Shown: positions 1 to 8,997 of the stretch, in pieces
How the letters are laid out: each line of letters begins with the position of its first letter
Position numbering within the stretch: the first letter of the stretch is position 1
Assembly (NCBI GenBank): GCA_963676075.2
Contig: CAXXNZ010000014.1
Coordinates: forward strand, 38,400-102,399
Length of the DNA: 64,000 nucleotides
Origin: JAHJQZ01 sp963676075
Lineage (GTDB): Bacteria > Pseudomonadota > Alphaproteobacteria > Rhizobiales > Devosiaceae
Direction: 5' to 3'
Position numbers and translations under genes: made by a program
Notes under the pieces: generated by a model
Databases searched by the model: none
What the model was told of the DNA's origin: nothing
What the model saw: only the letters and a program-made list of their open reading frames with translations

Positions 1-103
1 TGGTATTCGCGAGATCAGTGAGCTGATCGGCATATTCATTGGCGAAGGCCGGCCCCGCAAAAAAAGCGGAGGAAACCAGAAGGATCGCAGCGAGGTTTTT
101 CAT
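1..103 (-). CDS. Secreted/periplasmic protein, N-terminal fragment cut by window edge
   Basis: Only the first 34 codons are inside the window. They read MKNLAAILLVSSAFFAGPAF and then ANEYADQL: a positively charged start, a hydrophobic core and an A-F-A site followed by N-E, which is a clean Sec signal peptide with cleavage predicted after residue 21. The start is the ATG at 101-103, preceded by a purine-rich GGGAAAA stretch. The mature protein is unknown. It lies downstream of the receptor gene at 618-2720 on the same strand but behind a strong terminator, so it is probably transcribed separately. A periplasmic sensor or binding protein is possible, but nothing visible decides this. Confidence 0.7.
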   Translation of the reverse strand, partial: MKNLAAILLVSSAFFAGPAFANEYADQLTDLANT

Positions 104-617
104 GAGTTTTCCCGAACTTAGTGACGATTTCAATTCATGACTGGGATAGTCCGATTCCATTAAAAGTCTTTGAATCGTATTTATTTGACTGGATTGACGC
201 CATTCACCTTCCGTCAACAATTTTAATGATCATCTGACCTTTCCTGTTGACTAGAAAAATATAATATGAATCTCGTGATGAGATGTACTTGTTTATTTTT
301 TTACTCAATGCCTTATGAGGAAAATATGCCTCATGAAAACGGTATAGGCTACATGGATATCGATACTGTCTTTGAGCTTGGAGCACGCAACCTGACGGGA
401 TCAGAACGCATGCCGACCTAGAAATCAGATTGGTCCTAGTCCTGTGTGACGGCAGAATTGCCATCGGCGCGACAGGACTATGCGCCGGCAGTCGCGACAT
501 GCCCGGAACCGCCGCACACGTCCTCGCCCGAGTGCGCGACAAACGGAAACTCCGGCCTCCCCAAAGGGAAGCCGGAGTCTGTTGTGTCATCCGGTTGATG
601 TCTGTCCGGTGTTCGGG
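104..617. other. Intergenic region with terminator, no credible gene
   Basis: This 514-base gap is AT-rich between about 110 and 340. It must contain the promoter of the leftmost minus-strand gene. The only recognisable element is the hairpin at 549-578. A minus-strand frame spans 204-590 but has no ribosome-binding site, runs through the terminator and has an erratic composition, so I do not call it. Confidence 0.5.
549..578 (-). terminator. Rho-independent terminator of the 618-2720 receptor gene
   Basis: ACTCCGGC pairs with GCCGGAGT, and an inner CCC/GGG extends the stem around a CAAA loop. On the minus strand it is followed by a T-rich tract (GTTTCCGTTT). It sits 40 bases past the receptor stop codon. 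A near copy occurs at 3016-3042. Confidence 0.75.
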
Positions 618-2720
618 TCAGGCCGCCTGTGAGCGCCTGACCTCATCGAGCGTGAAGACCTCGACGACATGGTCGAGCTCGCTGGCCTGGTTCTCTGTCT
701 GCTCGATGGCGGCGTTCGTCTCTTCGACCAGCGCCGCGTTGCGCTGGGTCATCTCGTCCATCTGCCTGACGGCAACATTGACCTCGTCGATGGCCGACGC
801 CTGCTCATGGCTGTCCTTGGCGATCGCTTCCATCTCGGTGGCATTGGTCTGAACCGCCTTGAGGATCGCCGAGAGCTTCTCGGCAGCCTCGGCGACAAGC
901 CTTGTGCCACCAGCGACTTCTTCGCCCGACTGCTCGATCAAGGTCTTGACCTCGGAGGAGGCCTCAGCAGCCGATTGGGCAAGCCGTCTCACCTCGACGG
1001 CGACGACGGCAAAGCCCTTGCCCGCCTCCCCTGCCCGCGCCGCTTCAACGGAAGCGTTCAAGGCCAGAAGGTTGGTCTGGAAAGCGATGTCATCGATCAT
1101 GCCGATGATGTTGGAGATCTTCGCCGACGAGCTCGAAATCCGCTCCATGGCCTGATTGGCCTCAGCCATGACATGACCGCCTTCTTCAGCGGTCCGCGAC
1201 GCCACGCTGGCCTGATCACTGGCCGACCCGGCGCGCTTGGCGCTTTCCATGACTGTCGTTGCCAACTGCTCCATTGCTGCCGAGGTTTCCTCAATGGTCG
1301 CCGCCTGCTTGGTGGTACGTTCGGAAAGGTCGTTGGTCCCTGCCAGAATTTCTTCGGTCGCCGTCTTCAGCCCGTGCGAGGTCGCGCGCAACTGTGTGAC
1401 GATCTTGGAGAACTGCACCACCGTCTGATTGAAGGCGAGGCGGATCGCGTCCATCTCCTCGGGAAATGCCACATCGATCTGGCAGTTCAGTTTTCCTTCG
1501 GCCACGCTGAGCAACGAATCCTTGAGGATGGCGACGGCTCGGGCCTGTTGCTCGGCCATGGCAGCCTTGCGCTCAGCCTCGCTGATGCGCTCGGCCTCGG
1601 CCTCGCGGCGTTCCTGATCGATTGCTGCCTGCTCGGCCAGCTTGGCGCCGTTCGCCTCGTTCTGCCGTTCGATCGTCCGTTGGCGCAGATAGGCAATAGC
1701 CCGCGAGATCGCTGAAACCTCATCCTTGCCGTCGGTACCGGCGATATCCTCATCGCCATTACCATCGGCCAGTCGCCTTATATTGCCTTCAAGACGCCCG
1801 AGCTTTCTGACAATACCGTTGGAGGTCAGGATCGAGACGCCGAGCACAAGCACGACAAGCACGCTGGAAATGGCCAGCATAGTCCAGAGCCGTGCAGTGA
1901 ACCCGTCGATGCGCCGCTCGAGCAGGCGGGTCATCTCGGCGTCCGATGCCTTGCCGAAGGTGAGCGCCGCCTCGGCATATTGCGCCTGCATGGCAGTGAG
2001 CCCGGTGGTGTCGATGACGCCCGGATCGGCGGCATAGGCGGCGAGCGCGGTTTCAACCTCGGCGGAGAAGGCGTCAGCAACCTTGCGGTAGTCGGCAAAT
2101 GCCGGCACCAGAGCCGTTTCAACGCCGCCATCGCTGTTGCCATCGATCGCCGCGTCAAGCGAAGCGCCCGTGCCATCGATGAGTTCGCGGAACATGCGCA
2201 GGCGCGACAGCAGATCGATCCGCACGGCTTCGATGTCCTGAGCCTGACCGACGCTGTCTGAAAATGCCTTGCCAAGATCGGCAGCCGAGTTGAGCGCGGC
2301 CGGCAGTTTGAGGACGATGATGTCCATAACGTAGTAGCTGTCGAGATCCGGATCGAGGATCAGGTTGGAGGTGTCGCCAACGCGCGACAGCAGCTTTGTC
2401 AAACCGGCGCGGGCGGCCAGCGCATCCGTGCCGCGGCTGGCGAGATAATCGGCGGACTGGGCGGCAGACGCCATTTCCTCGTCGTAAAGCCCGCGGGCCC
2501 CATCAAGCGTGCCGGGATCGGGCAAGCTGGATTTGCCACCAGCCAGAGCCGCGAAATCCGGCATCATCGCCTCGATATAGTCAACGCCATGCGCCTCCTT
2601 CTCGGCGAAGCCGATCTCCTTGTTCGACTGATTGACGAACAGATACCCAAGCAGCGCTATCGGCAAAAGCGATAGCCCGACGATGATCGCCAGCTGATGG
2701 CGAATTGAAAGTGCTTTCAT
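618..2720 (-). CDS. Methyl-accepting chemotaxis protein, helical periplasmic sensor
   Basis: Transmembrane chemoreceptor of about 700 residues starting MKALSIRHQL. The chosen ATG (2718-2720) has GGAGAGGA about 8 bases upstream; an upstream in-frame start would add 11 residues with no ribosome site. Order: TM1 (residues about 10-30), an all-helical periplasmic region to about 275 containing a GDTSNLILDPDLDSYY segment typical of four-helix-bundle sensors, TM2 (about 280-305), a HAMP domain, and a long cytoplasmic coiled coil with the invariant tip IDDIAFQTNLLALNASVEA around residue 540. The C-terminus (EVRRSQAA) has no W-x-x-F tether, unlike its two neighbours. Its 3' end and terminator resemble those of the remnant at 3076-3246. 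The ligand is unknown. Confidence 0.93.
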   Translation of the reverse strand: MKALSIRHQLAIIVGLSLLPIALLGYLFVNQSNKEIGFAEKEAHGVDYIEAMMPDFAALAGGKSSLPDPGTLDGARGLYDEEMASAAQSADYLASRGTDALAARAGLTKLLSRVGDTSNLILDPDLDSYYVMDIIVLKLPAALNSAADLGKAFSDSVGQAQDIEAVRIDLLSRLRMFRELIDGTGASLDAAIDGNSDGGVETALVPAFADYRKVADAFSAEVETALAAYAADPGVIDTTGLTAMQAQYAEAALTFGKASDAEMTRLLERRIDGFTARLWTMLAISSVLVVLVLGVSILTSNGIVRKLGRLEGNIRRLADGNGDEDIAGTDGKDEVSAISRAIAYLRQRTIERQNEANGAKLAEQAAIDQERREAEAERISEAERKAAMAEQQARAVAILKDSLLSVAEGKLNCQIDVAFPEEMDAIRLAFNQTVVQFSKIVTQLRATSHGLKTATEEILAGTNDLSERTTKQAATIEETSAAMEQLATTVMESAKRAGSASDQASVASRTAEEGGHVMAEANQAMERISSSSAKISNIIGMIDDIAFQTNLLALNASVEAARAGEAGKGFAVVAVEVRRLAQSAAEASSEVKTLIEQSGEEVAGGTRLVAEAAEKLSAILKAVQTNATEMEAIAKDSHEQASAIDEVNVAVRQMDEMTQRNAALVEETNAAIEQTENQASELDHVVEVFTLDEVRRSQAA

Positions 2721-3075
2721 GATGTGTGTCCTCTCCCGCCGCACCCAGTGCACCGGCGGCGGTAAAGTAACAATCCACCCAATTAGACTAAATCATCGTT
2801 AAACATAAATACTTCCCAGCGATTTTTTAATTAGATTCATTTAGTCTGCTTATTTGTAGAGCCAATTACATTGCGAACCATTGCGCAACCAATACAAATG
2901 AAGCGAGTTGAGCCGGTCCTGTATCATTTCACCGCTTGAAACCTGGATCGGAACACAGGGTACGCCCTGTCGATGGCGGCACAGGTCTGGCGCCGGAACG
3001 ACCTGCAAACGCAAACTCCGGCCTCCCAAAGGGAGACCGGAGCCATTGTGTCATCTGACTGATGTGCGGTGCCGG
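2721..3075. other. Intergenic region: receptor promoter plus duplicated terminator
   Basis: The stretch from 2765 to 2900 is AT-rich and should hold the promoter of the 618-2720 gene. From about 3000 on, the sequence parallels that following the 618-2720 stop codon: the hairpin at 3016-3042 and a GTGTCATC segment at about 3048, each recognisable in the other copy. This marks a duplicated receptor 3' end. No other gene is visible. Confidence 0.5.
3016..3042 (-). terminator. Terminator behind the receptor remnant
   Basis: CTCCGG pairs with CCGGAG and an inner CTCCC/GGGAG extends the stem, with T-rich minus-strand sequence after it (GTTTGCGTTTGC). It is almost the same element as at 549-578 and stands 33 bases after the stop of the remnant, supporting a segmental duplication of a receptor 3' end. 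Confidence 0.6.
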
Positions 3076-3246
3076 TCAGGCCGCCTGTGAGCGCCTAGCC
3101 CCATCGAGCGTGAACACCGCCACGATGTGGTCGAGCTCACTGGCCTGCACCTCGGTCTGCTCCATGGCATGGTTGACCTCGTTCATCACCTCGCCGCCTT
3201 CCTCGGCAGTCTGGGAGACATGTTTGGCCTGGCTGGCGGCGGCAGT
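3076..3246 (-). pseudogene. Chimeric remnant of a chemoreceptor signalling domain
   Basis: About 55 codons of receptor sequence survive. The first part (AAASQAKHVSQTAEEGGEVM then NEVNHAME) matches residues of the methylation helix of the neighbouring receptor at 3315-5252. The frame then jumps directly to the last part of the signalling domain (QTEVQASELDHIVAVFTLDG, ending RRSQAA), whose tail and downstream terminator match the receptor at 618-2720. About 150 residues including the CheA/CheW-contacting tip are missing, so it cannot signal. It has no start codon or ribosome site and sits inside the 3' flank of the next receptor. The best explanation is a third receptor copy collapsed by recombination between repeated segments. 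Confidence 0.8.
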
Positions 3247-3261
3247 TGCTGCCAGACACAA

Positions 3262-3285
3262 AAAGGGCGCCTTGCGGCGCCCTTT
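3262..3285 (-). terminator. Terminator of the 3315-5252 receptor gene
   Basis: AAAGGGCGCC pairs perfectly with GGCGCCCTTT around a four-base loop, followed on the minus strand by a run of T. It lies 30 bases after the receptor stop codon. Confidence 0.85.
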
Positions 3286-3314
3286 CGCGTAATGGCAAAA
3301 TGGAGTGTGTGAGC

Positions 3315-5252
3315 TCAGAACTCGGACCAATCCTGTTCTTCCTTCACAGCGGCATTGCCGTTGGTGAGATAGGTTCTGGCAGCACTTGCGCCCTTCTTGG
3401 GCGCTGATCTGACAGTGGAGGCTTGCGACCGCCCCGTTTCGGCAACCGTGAACACCGCCACGATATGATCGAGTTCGCTGGCTTGGGTCTCGGTCTGCTC
3501 GATGGCGGCATTGGTCTCCTCGACCAGCGCCGCGTTGTGCTGGGTCATCTCGTCCATCTGACGGACGGCAACGTTGACCTCGTCGATGGAGCCGGCCTGT
3601 TCGCGGCTGTCCCGGGCGATGGCGTCCATCTCGGTTGCATTGGTCCTTACGGCATCAAGGATCGCCGAGAGCTTCTCGGAAGCCTGGGCAACAAGCTTGG
3701 CGCCGCCAGCAACCTCCACACCTGACTGCTCGATCAGGGCCTTGACCTCGGAGCTGGCCTCGGCAGAAGACTGCGCAAGCCGTCTCACTTCTATGGCCAC
3801 AACCGCAAAGCCCTTACCCGCCTCCCCGGCACGCGCCGCTTCGACCGAAGCATTCAGCGCCAGCAGGTTGGTCTGGAAGGCGATATCGTCGATCATACCA
3901 ATGATGTTGGAGATCTTGGCGCTCGAGGCCGATATCCGCTCCATGGCATGGTTGGCCTCGTTCATCACCTCACCGCCTTCCTCGGCAGTCTGGGAGGCAT
4001 GTTTGGCCTGGCTGGCGGCAGCACCGGCACGCTTGGCACTTTCCATGACCGTTGTTGCCAGCTGCTCCATGGCCGCCGAGGTTTCCTCAATGGTCGCGGC
4101 TTGCTTGGTGGTGCGCTCGGAAAGATCGTTGGCGCCGCTGAGGATCTCTCCGGTCGCCGTCTTGACGCCGTGCGAGGTCTGTTTCAGCTGCCCGACAATT
4201 TCGACGAGCTTGTCCACCGTCCGGTTGAAGGCTTGGCGGACACGGTCGAGGTCGCCGGAGAACGCTTCTTTTATCTCGATGTCGAGGCGACCATCGGCCA
4301 GATTTTCAAGTGCGTGGCCGAGCGTTTCGATAGCTTGCGCCTGAGCGTCCGCAGCAGCCTGGACTTCTTCGGCATGCTGTTGGCGTTCCTCTTCGGTGGT
4401 CGCGCGCTCCTGATCGAGTTGCTCTTGTTGTTCGGCCTGCTTGACGCGCAACGCCTTGCGTTCGATCACCGAGTCCTTCAGCACCACAACGGCTTTGGCC
4501 ATGTTGCCGATCTCGTCCCTGCGGTCTTCGCCGACGATCTCGACATCGGTATCTTCCGACGCGATCCGGCCGATGGCGTCCTGCAGCGCTTGTAGCGGCT
4601 TGACGATGCCGCGAATGATGACGAACGCAACCAACCCGACCACCAGGACGATGGCGGCGATTTCGGCAAACACGAAGGTAGCATTCTTCCAAAACAGTGC
4701 CGTCAGGTCATCGACATATGCGCCGGTGGAGACGTTCCATTGCCAAGGCTTGAATCCGATCGCGTGGTTGTATTTGAGGACAGGCTCGGCAATGCCGGGC
4801 TTGGCCCACTGGAACGCGATGAGGCCTTCGCCGTCCTTCTTGACGAGATTGATGAGGTCCTCGGTCACGCGCACGCCGTCCGGGCTCGTCACGTCAATCC
4901 CGCTCTGGCCTTCAAGCGCCGGATTGCTCGGCATCAGCAGCATCGTACCCGTCATGTCGTTGATGGCGAAATAGCCGTTGTCGCCGTAGCGCATTTCGCG
5001 CACCGTGCTCAACGCCTCGGCTTGCGCCTGTTCGCGTGTCAGGTCTCCCGCCTGCTCCTTCTCATAATAGTGCTGAAGGATGGAGATCACCGTGTCATTG
5101 AGGTTGGCCAGCCCAGCCTTGCGTTCGACTTCGAGATTCGAGTGGTCGTACATGGTGGTCCAGATCATCGACACCGCGAAGACGATGATTGTCGCAGCCA
5201 CAACGCCATAGAGCTTGGTCGCGATTTTAAAGCGGTTGAGAAACGTCAGCAT
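3315..5252 (-). CDS. Methyl-accepting chemotaxis protein with single Cache (sCache_2) sensor
   Basis: Transmembrane receptor of about 645 residues. The N-terminal TM is followed by a periplasmic sCache_2-type domain (residues about 35-180): a long helix, then YGDNGYFAINDMTG and later KPWQWNVSTGAYVDDL, the pattern of one-lobe Cache sensors that often bind small carboxylates. TM2 (about 190-210), HAMP, an EEERQQHAEE-type coiled coil, and the tip IDDIAFQTNLLALNASVEA follow. It ends EEQDWSEF; the terminal D-W-S-E-F fits the x-W-x-x-F pentapeptide that tethers CheR and CheB in other bacteria. Start: ATG at 5250-5252 with AGGGG 7 bases upstream; ATGs at 5258 and 5276 are possible alternatives. Own terminator at 3262-3285. 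Confidence 0.93.
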   Translation of the reverse strand: MLTFLNRFKIATKLYGVVAATIIVFAVSMIWTTMYDHSNLEVERKAGLANLNDTVISILQHYYEKEQAGDLTREQAQAEALSTVREMRYGDNGYFAINDMTGTMLLMPSNPALEGQSGIDVTSPDGVRVTEDLINLVKKDGEGLIAFQWAKPGIAEPVLKYNHAIGFKPWQWNVSTGAYVDDLTALFWKNATFVFAEIAAIVLVVGLVAFVIIRGIVKPLQALQDAIGRIASEDTDVEIVGEDRRDEIGNMAKAVVVLKDSVIERKALRVKQAEQQEQLDQERATTEEERQQHAEEVQAAADAQAQAIETLGHALENLADGRLDIEIKEAFSGDLDRVRQAFNRTVDKLVEIVGQLKQTSHGVKTATGEILSGANDLSERTTKQAATIEETSAAMEQLATTVMESAKRAGAAASQAKHASQTAEEGGEVMNEANHAMERISASSAKISNIIGMIDDIAFQTNLLALNASVEAARAGEAGKGFAVVAIEVRRLAQSSAEASSEVKALIEQSGVEVAGGAKLVAQASEKLSAILDAVRTNATEMDAIARDSREQAGSIDEVNVAVRQMDEMTQHNAALVEETNAAIEQTETQASELDHIVAVFTVAETGRSQASTVRSAPKKGASAARTYLTNGNAAVKEEQDWSEF

Positions 5253-5809
5253 ATCCATGCCCCTATCCATAAACACTCGCCGATGCGGGGATGGATGGTC
5301 GCGAAAACGCCTCGGCCAAGTGCATTGTTTCCATCGCGCTCGCTCGTTGGCCAGCGCGCCCCAAAGGAAAGGCTAGGACCAGATCATTAATTTGGCTTTT
5401 ATTTCAATAAGTTGGAACATTTATAGTTTCCCTGTATTCGTTCGCCGGCGTTCGTTGAACGGACGTCATGAAAAAGTTTTTGTCGGTCATTCGCGCGCAA
5501 AAGACACAAAAATACCGTGACCGAAGTCATTCGGCCCCACATGTGCTGGTAAAAAAAACTTCGTTTTTTGCCTTCGCCGCGCATTACTCGCTTTGCGCCA
5601 GGGAAAAGGGGGAACTGGCCCGTCAAGCATTCGGCGTTATAGTCGAAATTGCGAATATGTTGTCACCGGCCACATCTTGGCCGTTGGTCACCCGGAACCG
5701 GCTGAAACCACCGACAGGCCAGATGGTCCGCTTCGAAAGCACAAAAAAGGCGCCCATGAAGGCGCCTTTTCGCTGTTTTGTTTGCTGCCGTGTTGCGGCA
5801 AAGGTCAGC
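5253..5809. other. Intergenic region between two receptor genes
   Basis: 557 bases between the start of one receptor and the end of the next. The terminator of the upstream receptor lies at 5745-5770. The AT-rich part (about 5395-5600) presumably carries the promoter of the 3315-5252 gene. I saw no sigma-54 GG-N10-GC box and no convincing gene; open frames here are antisense shadows. Confidence 0.45.
5745..5770 (-). terminator. Terminator of the 5810-8284 receptor gene
   Basis: AAAAGGCGCC pairs perfectly with GGCGCCTTTT around a six-base loop, with further T residues on the minus strand. It is 40 bases past the stop codon. Confidence 0.85.
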
Positions 5810-8284
5810 TCAGAACTCCGACCAGTCCTTGTCGACGGCGGCGTTGCCGTGACTGAGATAGCTCGCGGCCGCCGATGGTTTCTGACTCACAGATTTCTTC
5901 GGCACGGTCGGCGCCTTGACCTCGCGGCCCTCGGCGACCGTGAAGACCTCGACGATGTGGTCGAGTTCACTGGCCTGCGCCTCGGTCTGCTCGATCGCCG
6001 CATTGGTTTCCTCGACCAGCGCCGCATTGTGCTGGGTCATCTCGTCCATCTGGCGGATGGCCGTATTGACCTCCTCGATCGAGGACGCCTGCTTGCGGCT
6101 GTCTTGAGCAATCTCTTCCATTTCGGAGGCATTGGTTTTGACCGCATCGAGGATCGCAGAGAGCTTGTCGGCGGCCTCGGCAACAAGCTTGGTGCCACCA
6201 GCGACTTCCTCGCCCGACTGCTCGATCAGCACCTTGACCTCGGAGGAGGCCTCGGCGGCAGACTGGGCAAGCCGTCTCACTTCCACGGCAACCACGGCAA
6301 AGCCCTTGCCCGCCTCGCCAGCCCGTGCCGCTTCGACCGAAGCGTTCAAGGCCAGAAGGTTTGTCTGGAAGGCAATGTCGTCGATCATGCCGATGATGTT
6401 GGAGATCTTGGACGAGGAGTTCGATATCCGTTCCATCGCCTGATTGGCCGCCAACATCACCTCGCCGCCCTGTTCGGCGGTCAGAGAGGCGTGTTTGGCC
6501 TGTTCGCTCGCTGCACCGGCGCGCTGGGCATTGGCCAACACCGTGTTGGCCAGCTGTTCGACCGCAGCCGAGGTTTCCTCGATGGTCGCGGCCTGCTTGG
6601 TGGTGCGTTCGCTGAGGTCGTTGGCGCCGGACAGGATCTCGCCGGTGGCGGTCTTCAGCCCGCCCGAGGTCTGTTTCAATTGCCTGACGATCTCGGTCAG
6701 GCGCTCTGCCACCTGATTGGTATTGGACTTCAACCTCTCGAAAGCACCCTGATAGCTGCCGGTCACCCGCTTGGTCAGGTCGGTATTGGCCAGCGCCGAC
6801 AGCACCTCGCCGCTTTCACCCATGCCGCGGTCGACGGTGGTGACAAGGTCGTTGATCGAACGGGCGAGCGAATTGAGCTCTGCATCGGGGAATTCGGCAG
6901 TGACCTTCTTGGTGAAATCGCCGGCGATGGCTGAATCCACCACGGCGCCGAACTCGCGCTGCAATTCCTGCATCATCACGGCGCGCTCGGCGTGGTTGCG
7001 CTCGATCCGGAGCGCCTCCTCCTTGGTCATGTCGCGCATCCTCAGGGCATTCTCGCGGAACACCTCGACGGTCTGTGCCATTTCGCCAATCTCATCGTTG
7101 CGATGGGAATCGACGACATCGACATCGAGATTGCCGTCGGCAAGCGATTTCATCGTCCCGGTCAGCCGGGTCATCGGCCGGGTCAACGAACGCGACATGA
7201 AATAGCCGACAATGCCCACGACCAGCAGCAGCGCCAATGCAACCATGAACATCATATTGCGCATGCCGATCACCGGCGCATCGACTTCGCTGGTCGCCAT
7301 GGTCGAGGTCAGCGCCCAGTGTGCGCCTTCGAACGCGACCGGCACGGCGATGGCGATAGCCGGCTGGCCGGTCAGATCGGCAACGATACCGGTGCCGTAG
7401 TCATTGTTGAGGGCACTGGCGACGACCGGATTGGCATAGCCGAGATCGGTCCCGACATTGGCATTGAAGCGCGTGGCGCCGACCACGTGTTCCGCCGCGT
7501 TGACCAGAAACATGTCGCCGGTCTTGCCGAGCCCATTGGGATTGCCGAGCAGTTGCGAGATCAGATCGCCCGACAGCTCGATCGCCATCACGCCCTGGAT
7601 CTTCTCGCGCTTGTCGAGGACCGGCGTGACGATGAAGCTCGCCGACATGCCGGGAACCGGGGCGTAAGGCGCCAGGTCGAGGAAAATGGTTTGCGGGCCG
7701 TCCGCCGCGAGCGCCGTCTGCACGGCCTTGCCGAGATCGGTGTCGCCCCACTCACCCCCGGCGCCGAAATTGGCGGCAAAATCGTTGCGCTTGTAGACCG
7801 TGTAGACCAGATCGGCATCACGGTTGAACAGCATGATGTCATGGTAGCCCTTGAGCTCGGCGGCAGACTTGAAGGTCTGATGGTTCACCTCATGCAGGAA
7901 GTCGTAGGCCAGTTTCTGGTCCGACTTGCCAAGCTCCTCGCGCGCGTCCTGATTGGGGTTGTTTTCGACATAGGCTGCCCGGATGGCATCGGAAGTGTCC
8001 GCACTGCCATTGCCCCAGTTGATGCCGAGATTGCGCACGGCCCCGACGGTCGAATCAAGATGTGCCATCGACACGAGGTCGGTTTTGGTCGAATCGAGCA
8101 GCTCGACGAAGGCCTCGGCCCGCCCGTTCGCCAGATCGCGCAGCGTCACCGACTGGATGTCGCGCACCACGTTCGAGGCGATCAGATAGCTGGCCAGTCC
8201 GACACCGGCGCCAACCAGCACCGCACCTCCCAGCAGCATAACCGGTAGTTTCAAGGCAATCTTGAGTGAAGGCATCTTCAACAT
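5810..8284 (-). CDS. Methyl-accepting chemotaxis protein with double Cache (dCache_1) sensor
   Basis: Large receptor of 824 residues. TM1 (about 8-30) precedes a roughly 270-residue periplasmic domain with two Cache-like lobes: YHDIMLFNRDADLVYTVYK in the first and GDMFLVNAAEHVVGATRF in the second. TM2 (about 310-335) is followed by a HAMP (SRSLTRPMTRLTGTMKSLAD), a second HAMP-like segment near residue 450-500, the conserved tip IDDIAFQTNLLALNASVEA and the C-terminal tether KDWSEF. GGGGGA lies about 9 bases before the ATG. The signalling half is nearly identical to that of the neighbouring receptors, showing recent paralogy, while the sensors are unrelated. The ligand is unknown; dCache_1 receptors often bind amino acids. 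Confidence 0.93.
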   Translation of the reverse strand: MLKMPSLKIALKLPVMLLGGAVLVGAGVGLASYLIASNVVRDIQSVTLRDLANGRAEAFVELLDSTKTDLVSMAHLDSTVGAVRNLGINWGNGSADTSDAIRAAYVENNPNQDAREELGKSDQKLAYDFLHEVNHQTFKSAAELKGYHDIMLFNRDADLVYTVYKRNDFAANFGAGGEWGDTDLGKAVQTALAADGPQTIFLDLAPYAPVPGMSASFIVTPVLDKREKIQGVMAIELSGDLISQLLGNPNGLGKTGDMFLVNAAEHVVGATRFNANVGTDLGYANPVVASALNNDYGTGIVADLTGQPAIAIAVPVAFEGAHWALTSTMATSEVDAPVIGMRNMMFMVALALLLVVGIVGYFMSRSLTRPMTRLTGTMKSLADGNLDVDVVDSHRNDEIGEMAQTVEVFRENALRMRDMTKEEALRIERNHAERAVMMQELQREFGAVVDSAIAGDFTKKVTAEFPDAELNSLARSINDLVTTVDRGMGESGEVLSALANTDLTKRVTGSYQGAFERLKSNTNQVAERLTEIVRQLKQTSGGLKTATGEILSGANDLSERTTKQAATIEETSAAVEQLANTVLANAQRAGAASEQAKHASLTAEQGGEVMLAANQAMERISNSSSKISNIIGMIDDIAFQTNLLALNASVEAARAGEAGKGFAVVAVEVRRLAQSAAEASSEVKVLIEQSGEEVAGGTKLVAEAADKLSAILDAVKTNASEMEEIAQDSRKQASSIEEVNTAIRQMDEMTQHNAALVEETNAAIEQTEAQASELDHIVEVFTVAEGREVKAPTVPKKSVSQKPSAAASYLSHGNAAVDKDWSEF

Positions 8285-8413
8285 CGTACGCGTCCCCCAG
8301 TACGAAGTCGTTCCTTTTGATCACCGCAGCACACATGCCTAAGGTGTCCCGATCTCGCGTCGGGAGGAACGGCAATTGATTGTTGGCTAGATACTGTATG
8401 CGCCTAACGTAAA

Positions 8414-8430
8414 CCCTTGCTGAACAAGGG
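8414..8430. repeat. Short inverted repeat in the 5' leader of the dCache receptor
   Basis: CCCTTG-CTGAA-CAAGGG, a six-base perfect stem. It lies about 130 bases upstream of the receptor ATG. It has no strong T-run on either strand, so I leave it as an unassigned inverted repeat. Confidence 0.3.
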
Positions 8431-8457
8431 CTTTGTATGACGAAGACTGTGAAATGC

Positions 8458-8485
8458 AAAAGACCGCCTCACCGGCGGCCCTTTT
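8458..8485 (-). terminator. Terminator of the cheB-cheY2 unit
   Basis: AAAAG-CCGCC pairs with GGCGG-C-TTTT around a TCACC loop (one bulge). It lies 33 bases past the cheY2 stop and ends the cheD-side chemotaxis unit. Confidence 0.75.
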
Positions 8486-8517
8486 GATCGTGCATTTGAT
8501 TGCGTAAAGGTCAGATA

Positions 8518-8907
8518 TCAGGACAACTGGCCGATCACTGCCTCGATACGCTTTTTCATTGTCGCCGCATCGAATGGCTTGATGATGTAGTTGTTGACGC
8601 CAAAGGCGATGGCTTCCTTGACCTGTTCCTTGTCCGAACGGCCTGTGGCCATGATGAAGGGCAAGCTGGCCGTGCGCGGGTGCTTTCTGAGCACCTTGAG
8701 CAGGGTCAACCCGTCGATATCATCCATGTTCCAGTCGGAGATGATCAGGTCGAAATTGGCCTTTTCGAGCTTGGTCAGCGCGTCGCGACCGCTCTTGGCC
8801 TCGATGATGTCCTTGAACCCGAGCTGATTGAGGATGTACTTACAAATCCCGCGCATGGACTGCTGGTCATCGACAATCAGAACGCTTACTGCACTGGCTT
8901 TGGGCAT
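8518..8907 (-). CDS. cheY2: CheY-like single-domain response regulator (second CheY)
   Basis: 129-residue receiver domain. The acidic pair is D13-D14 in VLIVDDQQSM, the phosphoacceptor is D58 in IISDWNMDDIDG, the switch Ser/Thr is in MATGRSD, and the lysine is in IIKPFD; every residue needed for phosphotransfer is present. It follows cheB by 90 bases without a terminator between them, the same position as the second cheY in rhizobial chemotaxis operons, where it is the main motor-binding regulator and CheY1 acts as a phosphate sink. Which of the two CheY proteins does which here cannot be told from sequence alone. Confidence 0.9.
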   Translation of the reverse strand: MPKASAVSVLIVDDQQSMRGICKYILNQLGFKDIIEAKSGRDALTKLEKANFDLIISDWNMDDIDGLTLLKVLRKHPRTASLPFIMATGRSDKEQVKEAIAFGVNNYIIKPFDAATMKKRIEAVIGQLS

Positions 8908-8997
8908 TTTTACTCGTCACTTGTTACGCGCCCCGGCCGGAAACCGGCACTGCGCATTCTAGGAAAAATCTCTTACCAATCCCTCAACCGGTTTCGC

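Noticed and set aside
204..590. 128-codon minus-strand frame at the left end
   Set aside because: It would be read through a terminator and has no start signal; composition changes abruptly along it.
5468..6934. Long plus-strand open frame antisense to the dCache receptor
   Set aside because: It is the mirror of the receptor's high-GC third codon positions, has no ribosome site and crosses the terminator; many similar long antisense frames exist over che genes, cheA in particular.
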